From Drosophila pseudoobscura (taxonomy: Eukaryota; Arthropoda; Insecta; Diptera; Drosophilidae): a DNA stretch of 64,000 nt. Each line of letters begins with the position of its first letter. The first letter of the stretch is position 1. The notes beneath the pieces are model-generated. The model saw nothing but the letters and a program-made list of their open reading frames with translations, made no database searches and was not told the origin of the DNA. The DNA lies in NCBI RefSeq assembly GCF_009870125.1, contig NC_046683.1:36595869-36659868 (forward strand), given 5' to 3'. Positions 21,136 through 30,961 of the stretch are shown one piece after another. A program made the translations under genes and the position numbers.

Positions 21136-21990
21136 TCCCGTACAGGTGCGGGATTATATCCGACGGTGCACCGTGTACAAGGAGTCGAAGGCGCAGAACT
21201 AGCGGATGCAGGTCGGAATGGGGCAAGAGGTGGTCACCGAGCGCCCGTTCCAAGAACTGTACACTGATATCTTGGGCAAATATCCGAGATCAAAGAACGG
21301 GCAGGCGTGGATTTTTATAGTATCGAAGTTCACGTTCCTGAAAACCATGTTGGTCAGGAAAGGAAGTTGTGAGATTCCTCGTCCACGAGGTATTTTACAA
21401 GTTTGGAGTGCCGGGAATTATTCACTCGGACAATGGGGCTCAGTTCGTCTCGAAGAGTTTTAGGGAGATGATAGAAGCATTCGGGGTCACTCATATGAGG
21501 TATCTGAATGACGACCACCGGGACTGGGATGCCGGAGATAGAGCTGGCCATCAGGAACTCGGTTCACGAGGCGCCGGTCGTAACGCCATTCTTCGCAGTC
21601 TTCGGGCTTGCATGGGTTATGCTACAAGCTGGCAAAGCGACTGCGGTCAATCGGCGAGCAGGACATATCGCTGCTGGAGAGTCAGGAGAAGCGACAACTC
21701 ATCCAAGAGAGGATTCGCGATACATACATACATACATACATACATAAGGCATATGAGCGTAGTAGGGTACGGTATAACCAGCGAGCTCGGGTGTTCTACG
21801 CAAGGCCGGGACAAGAGGTATTCCGCCGAAATTTTGTCCTTACTGACTTTGGCAAAGGCTTTAATGCCATGTTCGCGCGCAAGTTTATCCGATGCCGGGT
21901 AGTGAAGCCAGTAGGATAGCACGCGTATGCTCTGGAGGACCTTAACGGCCGTCCCATAGGAGTATACCACGCCAAAGACCTGAAGCTGTA
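21136..21990 (+). pseudogene. gypsy integrase remnant, unit 1
   Basis: Pieces of the integrase core are readable across frames: ERPFQELYTDILGKYPRSKNG (first Asp region) and FGVPGIIHSDNGAQFVSKSF (second Asp). The glutamate helix is lost in a deletion after HMRYLNDDH. The C-terminal part resumes with NQRARVFYARPGQEVFRR and stops at about 21990. A (TACA)6 microsatellite at 21721-21744 interrupts the coding region. Confidence 0.75.
21721..21746. repeat. (TACA)6 microsatellite in integrase, unit 1
   Basis: Six TACA repeats inside the integrase C-terminal coding sequence. Units 2 (about 27062-27083) and 3 (about 32047-32068) have five. A change of one tetranucleotide shifts the reading frame. Confidence 0.85.
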
Positions 21991-22492
21991 GTGAGGTGTG
22001 GGTGTGGCCTACGTTGGGCGTGGCATGTGCTCTAGAGTGTTCCTGAATCCGGTGGTCATGCCCACGCGAATGTTGTCCCTCCAAGGACTGACGAAATACT
22101 CGTGGTGGTGTTCCAGTCCACCATGGTCCATGGCGACGCGCCATCTAGCGGAAGTCCAGGCAGGCTCGATGGTGTATGGGGACATCGGGGGAGCTAAAGC
22201 CGGTACTAGGGATGTAAGAAAGAAAATAGTATTAAAGGATTAAGGATGAAAGGGGAAAAATAGGAGTGAAAAGAAGTAGAAAACGTGGAGTGGATTATGA
22301 AATTCGTAGAGTGTGGACGGAAGAGAAACGTTGACTCAGCACCGTTGAAATTTTGTGCGTAAAATATAAAGTTTGAAGTGAGTACAGAAGAAAGGCGGGT
22401 GAACAAATAGATGTTAATGCAGGAAATTTTACTCATAGCCGGCACGGTATATAGCCACCTGAACCGGACCAAAAGGTTTCCTGGATAGAAAA
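21991..22492 (+). other. gypsy 3' untranslated region, unit 1
   Basis: About 500 bp after the pol stop, purine-rich, with GTGAGTACAG and AATGCAGGAAATTTTACTCA. No gene is supported here; open frames on either strand are not conserved as such between the units. It is repeated at 27329-27845 and 32313-32814. Confidence 0.65.
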
Positions 22493-22535
22493 GCGCAAAC
22501 GCAACCAGGAGGCCGCAAAAGAAAACTCCGTCGCG

Positions 22536-23175
22536 GTGAATGAAGAATTGGCAATGCGCAGCGAGGCGAAAGGAAAAACCTACAGCGAGGTGCTCGCACT
22601 GATTACGTGGAGAGACGACGGCCAGCTGCAAGATCTGAGCAGAAGTGTTAACAAGGTTCGCCGTACTGCAAACGGTAATCTGCTTCTCGAGATAACCAGA
22701 GGCGACAAAGAAAGCGCGGCAAAAATGAAGGAGAGCATCCAGTACTCGATGGAGTAGCGGAGGTTCGAGCCCCTCGGAAGACTCCAAGACGAGGGTGCCA
22801 GCGATCAGCAAACTGGACCCGCTAATAACCTCGGAGGACCTTGCCAAGGTTGCCATAATTGGACTGCCGAGCAAGGATGCTGACGTGGTCCTCGGCAAGG
22901 GCAAGATTAAGGTGGGATGGACAGTGTGCAAAATCAAGGAGAAGGACTCGCAGCCCAGATGCTAAAAGTGCCTGGAGATTGGGCACATTGCGCCCAACTG
23001 CCATAGTACTGTGGACCGAACCGGGTGCTGCATTCGCTGTGGCGCCAATGGGCACAAAATAGCAGACTGTTCGAACTGTTCGTCTGCGCTGGGAAAGGCC
23101 GAGAGGACAGAGGCCATCAATCGGGAAGCCGACAGTGCCCCTTCTTGAAGCTAGGAGAGGTAGCTGGTAAAAGAG
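22536..23175 (+). pseudogene. R1-like ORF1 (gag), unit 1
   Basis: Open from ATG 22536 to a premature stop at 22755-22757. It continues in a neighbouring frame through ITSEDLAKVAIIGLPSKDADVV to CCHC knuckles: CLEIGHIAPNC (its first Cys codon is preceded by a TAA) and CCIRCGANGHKIADC. A third knuckle is damaged relative to unit 2 (CFVCAGRGREDRGH). ORF1 binds element RNA. Frameshifts and a stop make it non-functional. Confidence 0.75.
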
Positions 23176-23176
23176 G

Positions 23177-24280
23177 ATGGAAGTGATTCAGCTCAATCTT
23201 AATCACTGTCGGGCCGCAAAGGACCTGCTCCTGCAGACGGTAAAAGAGCTCAAATCGGATCTGGCTATCCTCAGCGAACAGTACAAAACTGACGATAACG
23301 AGTTCTGGGCGACCGACAAAACGGGAAAGGCATCCCTGTGGGCATGTGGAGACGATCCCTCCAAACTCTGCAACGTGCTGGCAGGTAGCGGATTTGTGCG
23401 CGCGAGAGCTGGTTACCTATGGGTATACAGCTGCTACCTAGCGCTCGAGTCCTACACCAGGATCATAGAAGATATAGCAGAAGACGCAAGGAACCGCGGG
23501 ACAGTCCTAATCGCCGGGGACTTCAACGCGTGGGCACACGAGTGGGGCTGCCAAGTCACCAACGCAAGAGGCCGAATTTTTCTCTAAATATTTGCATCGC
23601 TGGACCTAGCCCTGCTGAACGAGGGCTCCCAGAAAACTTTTTGCAGGGGTGGCGCTGGGTCGATCATTGACCTAACGTTCGCCAGCCCTTCGCAACTGCG
23701 CAACACAAGGTGGCGAATAGGAGACGTGTACACCGGAAGCGATCACGAAGCCATAGTGTGCACTATTGGCAAAGCCTACATCGAGGACACGCTCAACATC
23801 AGTGCACTCGTCAGAAGCCTCGGGACGTGGGAGGAATTCGGCGACACAAGCGCCAACGAGTCTGCTAACCAGCTCGCCTCGCGAATGGAGGAGGCCTGTG
23901 CCACGAGCATGAGACAATGAAAGCCATTCATGCGGCACCACGAGCCAATCGTCTGGTGGAACGCCGAGATCGATATACTTCGGACAAAGTGCCTAAGGGC
24001 CAGACGAGCTATGCAGAGAACGAGACGCACGACTCGGTTCGACATGGCGCATGAGGAGTATAGAACCGCCAGGAAGGCATTGAAGCATTGAGTATGTTTC
24101 CTCCAGCTCTGCGACAGCGGAACAAGACCCCTGGGGCAGAGCCTACAAAATTGTCATGAAGCAGCTCAGTGCCGGAAGCAAAGCGCCTACGGAACCCAGC
24201 ACGCTCGAGGACATAGTGAGCACCCTGTTCCCAAGCAGGCCACAAAGACGTGCAGTCCCCATAGCAAGCGATGCGTCGAT
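23177..24280 (+). pseudogene. R1-like ORF2 endonuclease, unit 1
   Basis: Starts MEVIQLNLNHCRAAKDLLLQ, the R1-type endonuclease start, with LAILSEQYK, LIAGDFNAWAHEWG and, after an in-frame TAA at 23585-23587, SIIDLTFASPS and YTGSDHEAI. A second stop follows CATSMRQ (23918-23920). Both stops are shared by all three units. The copy also lacks 36 bp present in unit 3 (after 23767) and ends at the LOA junction, before reverse transcriptase. Confidence 0.85.
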
Positions 24281-24547
24281 AGGTTAGGTTAGGTTAGGTT
24301 GAGGCGGCTGCCGGGCTCGCTCGGAGCCCGTCACACTTAGGCCGGTTTCGGCCCGTTGTGATACCGCATAGGATCATTTCCTTCCTGCGTTGTGAGACTT
24401 CCTGTCAGCAATTATCCCATCCAGATGCTCTCACAAAGTTCGCTATCCTTCTGGGACATAGTTTGGACATCTCTGAGATGTCGTGTAGAAAGGCTGAGCA
24501 CAGGTGCTGTAGCCTTCTTCTGCTGAGAGCCGGGCAGGAGCAGAACA
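24281..24547 (-). mobile_element. LOA-like 3' end fragment, unit 1
   Basis: Starts AGGTTAGGTTAGGTTGAGGC and is closely similar to the 3' end of LOA no. 2 (14284 onward), up to GGCAGGAGCAGAACA. The rest of the element is missing; an unrelated-looking sequence follows at 24548. It truncates the R1-like element. Confidence 0.8.
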
Positions 24548-25241
24548 CGGCAGCGGGGCGTCGGTCCGCTCGCCAGTTGGCGTTCTCGCCATTTTTTTGC
24601 TTTTACTGAAGCCTTCTGTGTCGTTCGTCATTATGGGTGTGATATTTGTGCTCATTTTGTTGGGTCCCAACTCGTAAGCCGTTGTCCTTGTCTGTTGTAC
24701 AGTCGCGTTATGATCCCATGGTTGTCTATGCAAGCAGGGAGGCCATGCTAGGGTTGACTCCCGCCCTTATGGGGTCGGGAGTTCAGAGCCGGATCCGCGC
24801 TAGTCAGGAGTGACTCAACTGAGCCTGTACGTCCAATTTAATGGCTACGGAACAAGGAGCGTGCTTAGAGATTTGCCAATTTTTCACGGGACGGGGGCAG
24901 AAGCAGCATTAACCTAGCAGCCATTTCGGCGGGGTTTCATTCCGCGTACTAAAGTGCTAGAATGCTGGCTTCCGTCAGCCCTGGGGTCATCAATCCAAAA
25001 AAGGGGGGTCCAGTTCCTATCCTAAGACTTTACTGGTCTCCGTCTTAGTCGCCTTCTCGTATTAGCTAGGTGTTTCACAGGTGTGTTAGACCTATCCGGG
25101 GGATACCCGGCATGTGCCGGCGGTTACGAGTTGCTTTAGTGCTCTTTAGAGGGAGCAGAACATCCCCGTGTCTTCTTAGTCGCCTCATACGACAAGCTAT
25201 GACATGCTGTGGTGGTATTCTACTGCCCGCTCACCACACGG
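24548..25241. other. Unassigned repeat block, unit 1
   Basis: Nearly 700 bp repeated in unit 2 (29775-30439) but not in unit 3. I recognise no protein. It carries two copies of a TTAGTCGCCT-type motif (about 25045 and 25179), the second with CATACGACAAGC, similar to a hairpin motif near the 5' ends of arthropod non-LTR elements; it may be the 5' end of the deleted LOA element. Unit 1 has about 27 extra bases near 24780. Confidence 0.5.

Positions 25242-25267
<26 letters not shown>
25242..25267. repeat. (GT)n microsatellite, unit 1
   Basis: About thirteen GT dinucleotides at the inner edge of an inverted block. A matching (CA) run is found at 28108-28125 on the other arm. Confidence 0.9.
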
Positions 25268-25274
<7 letters not shown>

Positions 25275-25276
25275 TG

Positions 25277-25615
25277 AATAGGGTTACGGGGTCTTTACGT
25301 GGTGCATGAGACCAAACGTGTGGCACGCACTGGAAGGCGATGCAACGAACGTGCGTTGTGGCTAGGATCGCCCTGGCAGCTAAATCGTCCTCTTTCATCT
25401 CCCCCTTCACACGTCCCGCGCTTCTTGGCTCACACACGCGCAACTGCAACGAACTCACTCAGGTTCATGTCGGATGGTCTTCTTCTCCGCAGTCGACTTT
25501 CTCGAACTCCAGTATCCCTTGCCGGCTGTGAGTAAAATTTCCTGCATTACAATATATTTGCTCGACCCCTTTATCCTGTACTCACTTCAAAGTTTCTGAT
25601 TTAAGAACTGAACAT
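25277..25615 (-). repeat. Inverted copy of the 27742-28107 segment, unit 1
   Basis: Reverse complement of the gypsy-3'-UTR-derived block at 27742-28107, from GGGTTACGGGGTCTTTACGT to AAAGTTTCTGAT. It lacks about 46 internal bases present in the other arm (after AGGGAT). It is repeated again at 30478-30815. Confidence 0.85.
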
Positions 25616-25762
25616 GTAGCGCCTATAGCGACGTCCCACCTGAACGATAGGTGACCAGGGCCGAGGGCGACGTGCCATCTAGCGGAAGTCCAGGCAGGCT
25701 CGATGGTGTATGGGGACATCGGGGGGAGCTAAAGCCGGTACTGGCGATGTAAGAAAGAAAAT
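25616..25762 (+). repeat. gypsy 3' UTR stub, unit 1/2 junction
   Basis: About 100 bp of the gypsy 3' UTR (CGTGCCATCTAGCGGAAGTC to GATGTAAGAAAGAAAAT, compare 22139-22227) directly joined to RNase H coding sequence (TATGCTAAGATGGCC). It marks the boundary between repeat units. Confidence 0.75.
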
Positions 25763-26778
25763 TATGCTAAGATGGCCGCTCGGCTTACAGATGCCCTGAA
25801 AAAGTCGGGAAAAGGGAAATTTAGATTAACGGAAAAGGCAAAACGAGCCATGGGGGAGGTAAATACTGCACTCACCTCGGCACCAGTCCTGGTACACGCA
25901 GATTTCAAGCGGCACTTCTATATACAGTGCGACGCCTCACATTATGGGGTAGGAGCCGTACTCTTCCAACGGGATGACGAGCAGAACGAGAGGCCCATAG
26001 CGTTTTTCTCCACCAAACTAAATTGCCATCAGAAGAACTACTGGGTGACAGAGAAGGAGTGGCAATCCTAAAGTTCCGTTCGTACGTGGATCTAATGCCA
26101 TTTACAGTCATTACTGACCCCGCCAGTCTCAAATGGCTCATGACCATGAAAAACTTCGATGGTCGCCTAGCTCGGTGGTCCACTCAACTGCAAGCCTTCG
26201 ATTTCGGCATAGAACACCGGAAAGAAGTGGACAATGTAGTGGCAGATACATTGTCGCGCAGCATTGAAGAGCTGGAAGTGGATCCGAGTAGAATCCTGGG
26301 TTTCGAAACGGTGGAGTTTGAATCTAGGGAGTATCAGGAGTTAAGGAAGGAAATCACAGAGGACCAAGACCGCTTACCTGATCTCCAGATTGTTGATGGC
26401 ATGAAATTTCAGCACATGCGCTGTGAACGATTTGACGATCAACTCGAGGGCTCCGTCTGGAAATTATGGGTTCCGAGTTCGTTGACGGCCGCGTTGATAG
26501 ACAAAACCCATTCGGAAGAGAAGACAGCGCACAGAGGACTCGCGAAAACCTTGCACTTATTGCGTAGGCAATTTTACTGGCCGAACATGGTAATAGAGGT
26601 GCGGGATTATATCCGACGGTGCACCGTGTGCAAGGATTGCACAGGTCGGTTGCAGGTCGGGATGGGGCAAGAGGAGGTCACCGAGCGCCCGTTCCAAAAA
26701 CTGTATATTGATTTTTTGGGCAAATGTCCGCGGTCAAAGAACGGGCAGGCGTGCATATTTATTGTAGTTGACCAGTAG
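25763..26778 (+). pseudogene. gypsy RNase H and integrase zinc finger, unit 2
   Basis: Two overlapping frames. The first (25772-26071) has the RNase H start with HFYIQCDASHYGVGAVLF. The second (26023-26778) carries the end of RNase H (NVVADTLSRSIEELEVD), a spacer and the integrase HHCC finger (HRGLAKTLHLLRRQFYWP, then DYIRRCTVCKDC), then FQKLYIDFLGKCPRSKNGQ. This is the only unit retaining the roughly 450-bp zinc-finger segment. A stop at 26776-26778 and a deletion remove the catalytic core. Confidence 0.82.
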
Positions 26779-27328
26779 TTGACGAACGCGTGAATCGCAC
26801 AGTACACAGCGCGATCCGGGCGTATCTGGAAGACGACCACCGACACTGGGATGCGCATCTGCCGGAGATCGAACTGGCTATTAGGAACTCGGTTCACGTG
26901 GCGACAGGCGTAACACCATTCTTTGCAGTCTTCGGGCAGTAAATGTATATGCATGGGTCATGCTACAAGCTGGCAAAGCGACTGCGGTCAATGAGCGATA
27001 ATGACATATCGCTGCTGGAGGGTCAGGACAAGCGACAACTCATCCAAGAGAGGATTCGCGATACATACATACATACATACATAAGGCATACGAACGTAGT
27101 AGGGTAGGGTACTACCAGCGAGCTCGGGTGTTCTACGCGAGGCCGGGAAAAGAGGTATTCCGCCGAAATTTTTTCCTTGGTGACTTTGGAAAAGGCTTTA
27201 ATGCCAAGTTCACACGCAAGCTCATCCGATGCCGGGTAGTGAGGCCAGTAGGAGAGAACGCGTATGCTCTGGAGGACCTTAACGACCGTCCCATAGGAGT
27301 GTACCACACCAAAGACCTGAAACTGTAG
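26779..27328 (+). pseudogene. gypsy integrase C-terminal remnant, unit 2
   Basis: After a deletion (compare 21330-21480 in unit 1) the sequence resumes with an integrase helix region and continues to FYARPGKEVFRRNFFLGDFG and VGENAYALEDLNDRPIGVYH, stopping at 27326-27328. It includes (TACA)5. The last 66 codons (27128-27328) are open and better preserved than in units 1 and 3, which have a TAG after RRCRVVKPVG. Confidence 0.75.
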
Positions 27329-27741
27329 TGAGATGTGGGTGTGGCCTACGTTGGGCGCGGCAGAAGAATACAACGCACGCCGGCGTGTGCTCAATAGTGT
27401 TCCTGAATCCGGTGGGCATGCCCACGCGTATGTTGCCCCTCCTAGGACTAACGACATACTCGTGGTGGTGTTCCAGTCCCATCTGAACGATAGGTAACCA
27501 GGGCTGAGGGCGACGCGCCATCTAGCGGAAGTCCAGAGAGGCTCGATGGTGTATTGGGACAGCGGGGGGGGAGCTGGAGCCGTTACTGGGGATAGAAAGA
27601 ACAGAATTAGTTACATGTATATGTAAAGGAAAAGGGGATAAATAGGAATGAAAATATTAGAAAACATGGAGTGGATTATGGAAATCGTAGAGCGTGGAAG
27701 GAAGAGTAACGTCGACTCAGCACCGCTGAAATTTTGTGCTT
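27329..27741 (+). other. gypsy 3' untranslated region, unit 2
   Basis: Homologous to 21991-22350 but more diverged, with an insertion near 27360 (AGAAGAATACAACGCACGCC). No gene seen. Confidence 0.6.
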
Positions 27742-28107
27742 AAATCAGAAACTTTAAAGTGAGTACAGGAAAAAGGCGGACGAGCAAATAAATTGTAATG
27801 CAGGAAATTTTACTCACAGCCGGCAAGGGATTTAGCCACCAGAACCGGGCCAGAAGGTTTCCTGGAGAGGAGCACTGGTGCTCGAGAAAGTCGACTGCAG
27901 AGAAGAAGACCGTCCAACGTGAACCTGAGTGAGTTCGCTGCAGTTGCGCGTGTGTGAGCTAAGAAGCGCGGGACGTGTAAAGGGGGTGAAAGAGGACGAT
28001 TTAGCTGCCCGGGCGATCCTAGCCACAACGCACATTTGTTGCATCGCCTTCCAGTGCGTGCCACACGTTTGGGCTCATGCACCACGTAAAGACCACGAAA
28101 CCCTATT
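27742..28107 (+). repeat. Inverted-repeat partner block, unit 2
   Basis: Sequence from ATCAGAAACTTTAAAGTGAG to CACGAAACCCTATTC, reverse-complementary to 25277-25615 and 30478-30815. Its start is gypsy 3' UTR. Its second half replaces the N-terminal part of the R1-like gag present in units 1 and 3. It ends in a CA run (28108-28125). Confidence 0.85.
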
Positions 28108-28125
28108 CACACACACACACACACG
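28108..28125. repeat. (CA)n microsatellite, unit 2
   Basis: About nine CA dinucleotides followed by CGCGCAG at the junction with the R1-like zinc-knuckle region. Confidence 0.9.
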
Positions 28126-28128
28126 CGC

Positions 28129-28402
28129 AGTATGTAAGATCAAGGAGAAGGACTCGCAGCCTAGGTGCTACAAGTGCTTGGAGATTGGGCACATTGCGCT
28201 AAACTGCCATAGTGCGGTGGTCCGAACTGGGTGCTGCATTCGCTGCGGCGTCAATGGGCACAAGATAGCAGACTGTCCAAACAAGGCAACCTGCTTCGTC
28301 TGCGCCGGGAGAGGCCGAGAGGACAGGGGCCATCAATCGGGAAGCCGACAGTGCCCCTTCTTGAAGCTAGGAGAGGTAGCTGGTAAAAGAGGATGGAAGT
28401 GA
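28129..28402 (+). pseudogene. R1-like ORF1 zinc-knuckle end, unit 2
   Basis: Open segment with three intact knuckles: CYKCLEIGHIALNC, CCIRCGVNGHKIADC and CFVCAGRGREDRGH, ending QCPFLKLGEVAGKRGWK and overlapping the start of ORF2 by a few bases. It is the best-preserved version of this domain in the window, although it lacks the N-terminal gag. Confidence 0.82.
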
Positions 28403-29507
28403 TTCAGCTCAATCTTAATCACTGTCGGGCCGCAAAGGACCTGCTCCTGCAGACGGTAAAAGAGCTCAAATCGGATCTGGCTATCCTCAGCGAGCAGTAC
28501 AAAACTGACGATAACGAGTTCTGGGCGACCGACAAAACGGGAAAGGCATCCCTGTGGGCATGTGGAGACGATCCCTCCAAACTCTGCAACGTGCTGGCAG
28601 GTAGCGGATTTGTGCGCGCGAGAGCTGGTTACCTATGGGTATACAGCTGCTACCTAGCGCTCGAGTCCTACACCAGGATCATAGAAGATATAGCAGAAGA
28701 CGCAAGGAACCGCGGGACAGTCCTAATCGCCGGGGACTTCAACGCGTGGGCACACGAGTGGGGCTGCCAAGTCACCAACGCAAGAGGCCGAATTTTTCTC
28801 TAAATATTTGCATCGCTGGACCTAGCCCTGCTGAACGAGGGCTCCCAGAAAACTTTTTGCAGGGGTGGCGCTGGGTCGATCATTGACCTTACGTTCGCCA
28901 GCCCTTCGCAACTGCGCAACACAAGGTGGCGAATAGGAGACGTGTACACCGGAAGCGATCACGAAGCCATAGTGTGCACTATTGGCAAAGCCTACATCGA
29001 GGACACGCTCAACATCAGTGCACTCGTCAGAAGCCTCGGGACGTGGGAGGAATTCGGCGACACAAGCGCCAACGAGTCTGCTAACCAGCTCGCCTCGCGA
29101 ATGGAGGAGGCCTGTGCCACGAGCATGAGACAATGAAAGCCATTCATGCGGCACCACGAGCCAATCGTCTGGTGGAACGCCGAGATCGATATACTTCGGA
29201 CAAAGTGCCTAAGGGCCAGACGAGCTATGCAGAGAGCGAGACGCACGACTCGGTTCGACATGGCGCATGAGGAGTATAGAACCGCCAGGAAGGCATTGAA
29301 GCATTGAGTAGCAAACGGAAATGTTTCCTCCAGCTCTGCGACAGCGGAACAAGACCCCTGGGGCAGAGCCTACAAAATTGTCATGAAGCAGCTCAGTGCC
29401 GGAAGCAAAGCGCCTACGGAACCCAGCACGCTCGAGGACATAGTGAGCACCCTGTTCCCAAGCAGGCCACAAAGACGTGCAGTCCCCATAGCAAGCGATG
29501 CGTCGAT
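28393..29507 (+). pseudogene. R1-like ORF2 endonuclease, unit 2
   Basis: Nearly identical to the unit 1 copy, including the TAA stops at 28801-28803 and 29134-29136 and the missing 36 bp. The sequence just after KALKH differs from unit 1 by a few extra bases (AGCAAACGG), so unit 1 carries a further small deletion. It ends at the LOA junction. Confidence 0.85.
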
Positions 29508-29774
29508 AGGTTAGGTTAGGTTAGGTTGAGGCGGCTGCCGGGCTCGCTCGGAGCCCGTCACACTTAGGCCGGTTTCGGCCCGTTGTGATACCGCATAGGA
29601 TCATTTCCTTCCTGCGTTGTGAGACTTCCTGTCAGCAATTATCCCATCCAGATGCTCTCACAAAGTTCGCTATCCTTCTGGGACATAGTTTGGACATCTC
29701 TGAGATGTCGTGTAGAAAGGCTGAGCACAGGTGCTGTAGCCTTCTTCTGCTGAGAGCCGGGCAGGAGCAGAACA
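29508..29774 (-). mobile_element. LOA-like 3' end fragment, unit 2
   Basis: Copy of 24281-24547, same junctions with the R1-like element and with the unassigned block. The shared junctions show that unit 1 and unit 2 arose by duplication after the LOA insertion. Confidence 0.8.
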
Positions 29775-30439
29775 CGGCAGCGGGGCGTCGGTCCGCTCGC
29801 CAGTTGGCGTTCTCGCCATTTTTTTGCTTTTACTGAAGCCTTCTGTGTCGTTCGTCATTATGAGTGTGATATTTGTGCTCATTTTGTTGGGTCCCAACTC
29901 GTAAGCCGTTGTCCTTGTCTGTTGTACAGTCGCGTTATGATCCCATGGTTGTCTATGCAAGCAGGGAGGCCATGCTAGGGTTGACTCCCGCCCTTATGGG
30001 GTCGGGAGTGACTCAACTGAGCCTGTACGTCCAATTTAATGGCTACGGAACAAGGAGCGTGCTTAGAGATTTGCCAATTTTTCACGGGACGGGGGCAGAA
30101 GCAGCATTAACCTAGCAGCCATTTCGGCGGGGTTTCATTCCGCGTACTAAAGTGCTAGAATGCTGGCTTCCGTCAGCCCTGGGGTCATCAATCCAAAAAA
30201 GGGGGGTCCAGTTCCTATCCTAAGACTTTACTGGTCTCCGTCTTAGTCGCCTTCTCGTATTAGCTAGGTGTTTCACAGGTGTGTTAGACCTATCCGGGGG
30301 ATACCTGGCATGTGCCGGCAGTTACGAGTTGCTTTAGTGCTCTTTAGAGGGAGCAGAACATCCCCGTGTCTTCTTAGTCGCCTCATACGACAAGCTATGA
30401 CATGCTGTGGTGGTATTCTACTGCCCGCTCACCACACGG
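29775..30439. other. Unassigned repeat block, unit 2
   Basis: Copy of 24548-25241, lacking about 27 bp near 30008. No protein recognised on either strand. The TTAGTCGCCT motifs are at about 30244 and 30377. Confidence 0.5.

Positions 30440-30467
<28 letters not shown>
30440..30467. repeat. (GT)n microsatellite, unit 2/3
   Basis: About fourteen GT units, slightly longer than the unit 1 copy. Confidence 0.9.
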
Positions 30468-30474
<7 letters not shown>

Positions 30475-30477
30475 TGA

Positions 30478-30961
30478 ATAGGGTTACGGGGTCTTTACGT
30501 GGTGCATGAGACCAAACGTGTGGCACGCACTGGAAGGCGATGCAACGAACGTGCGTTGTGGCTAGGATCGCCCTGGCAGCTAAATCGTCCTCTTTCATCT
30601 CCCCCTTCACACGTCCCGCGCTTCTTGGCTCACACACGCGCAACTGCAACGAACTCACTCAGGTTCATGTCGGATGGTCTTCTTCTCCGCAGTCGACTTT
30701 CTCGAACTCCAGTATCCCTTGCCGGCTGTGAGTAAAATTTCCTGCATTACAATATATTTGCTCGACCCCTTTATCCTGTACTCACTTCAAAGTTTCTGAT
30801 TTAAGAACTGAACATGTAGCGCCTATAGCGACGTCCCACCTGAACGATAGGTGACCAGGGCCGAGGGCGACGTGCCATCTAGCGGAAGTCCAGGCAGGCT
30901 CGATGGTGTATGGGGACATCGGGGGGAGCTAAAGCCGGTACTGGCGATGTAAGAAAGAAAA
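30478..30961 (-). repeat. Inverted block and gypsy 3' UTR stub, unit 2/3 junction
   Basis: Copy of 25277-25762: the inverted block (30478-30815) followed by the plus-oriented gypsy 3' UTR stub (30816-30961), then RNase H coding sequence. Virtually identical to unit 1 over this length. Confidence 0.8.

Larger units (their letters stand above)
22493..24280 (+). mobile_element. R1-like non-LTR element, unit 1 copy, 3' truncated
   Basis: Begins with ORF1 (gag) and ORF2 endonuclease of an R1-clade-like element inserted in the gypsy 3' region. It ends abruptly at 24280 where a minus-strand LOA 3' tail begins. The unit 3 copy (32815-36614) shows what is missing: the reverse transcriptase and 3' end. 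Confidence 0.8.

Noticed and set aside
22206..22937. 243-codon minus-strand ORF conserved at 32528-33259
   Set aside because: It is antisense to the gypsy 3' UTR and R1-like gag; conservation reflects duplication of the unit, and codon content matches the antisense of the real genes.
24281..24300. TTAGG repeats as a sign of a telomere or telomere fusion
   Set aside because: Only two to four units, always at the 3' end of a LOA-like element, twice with target duplications; a retrotransposon tail explains it.
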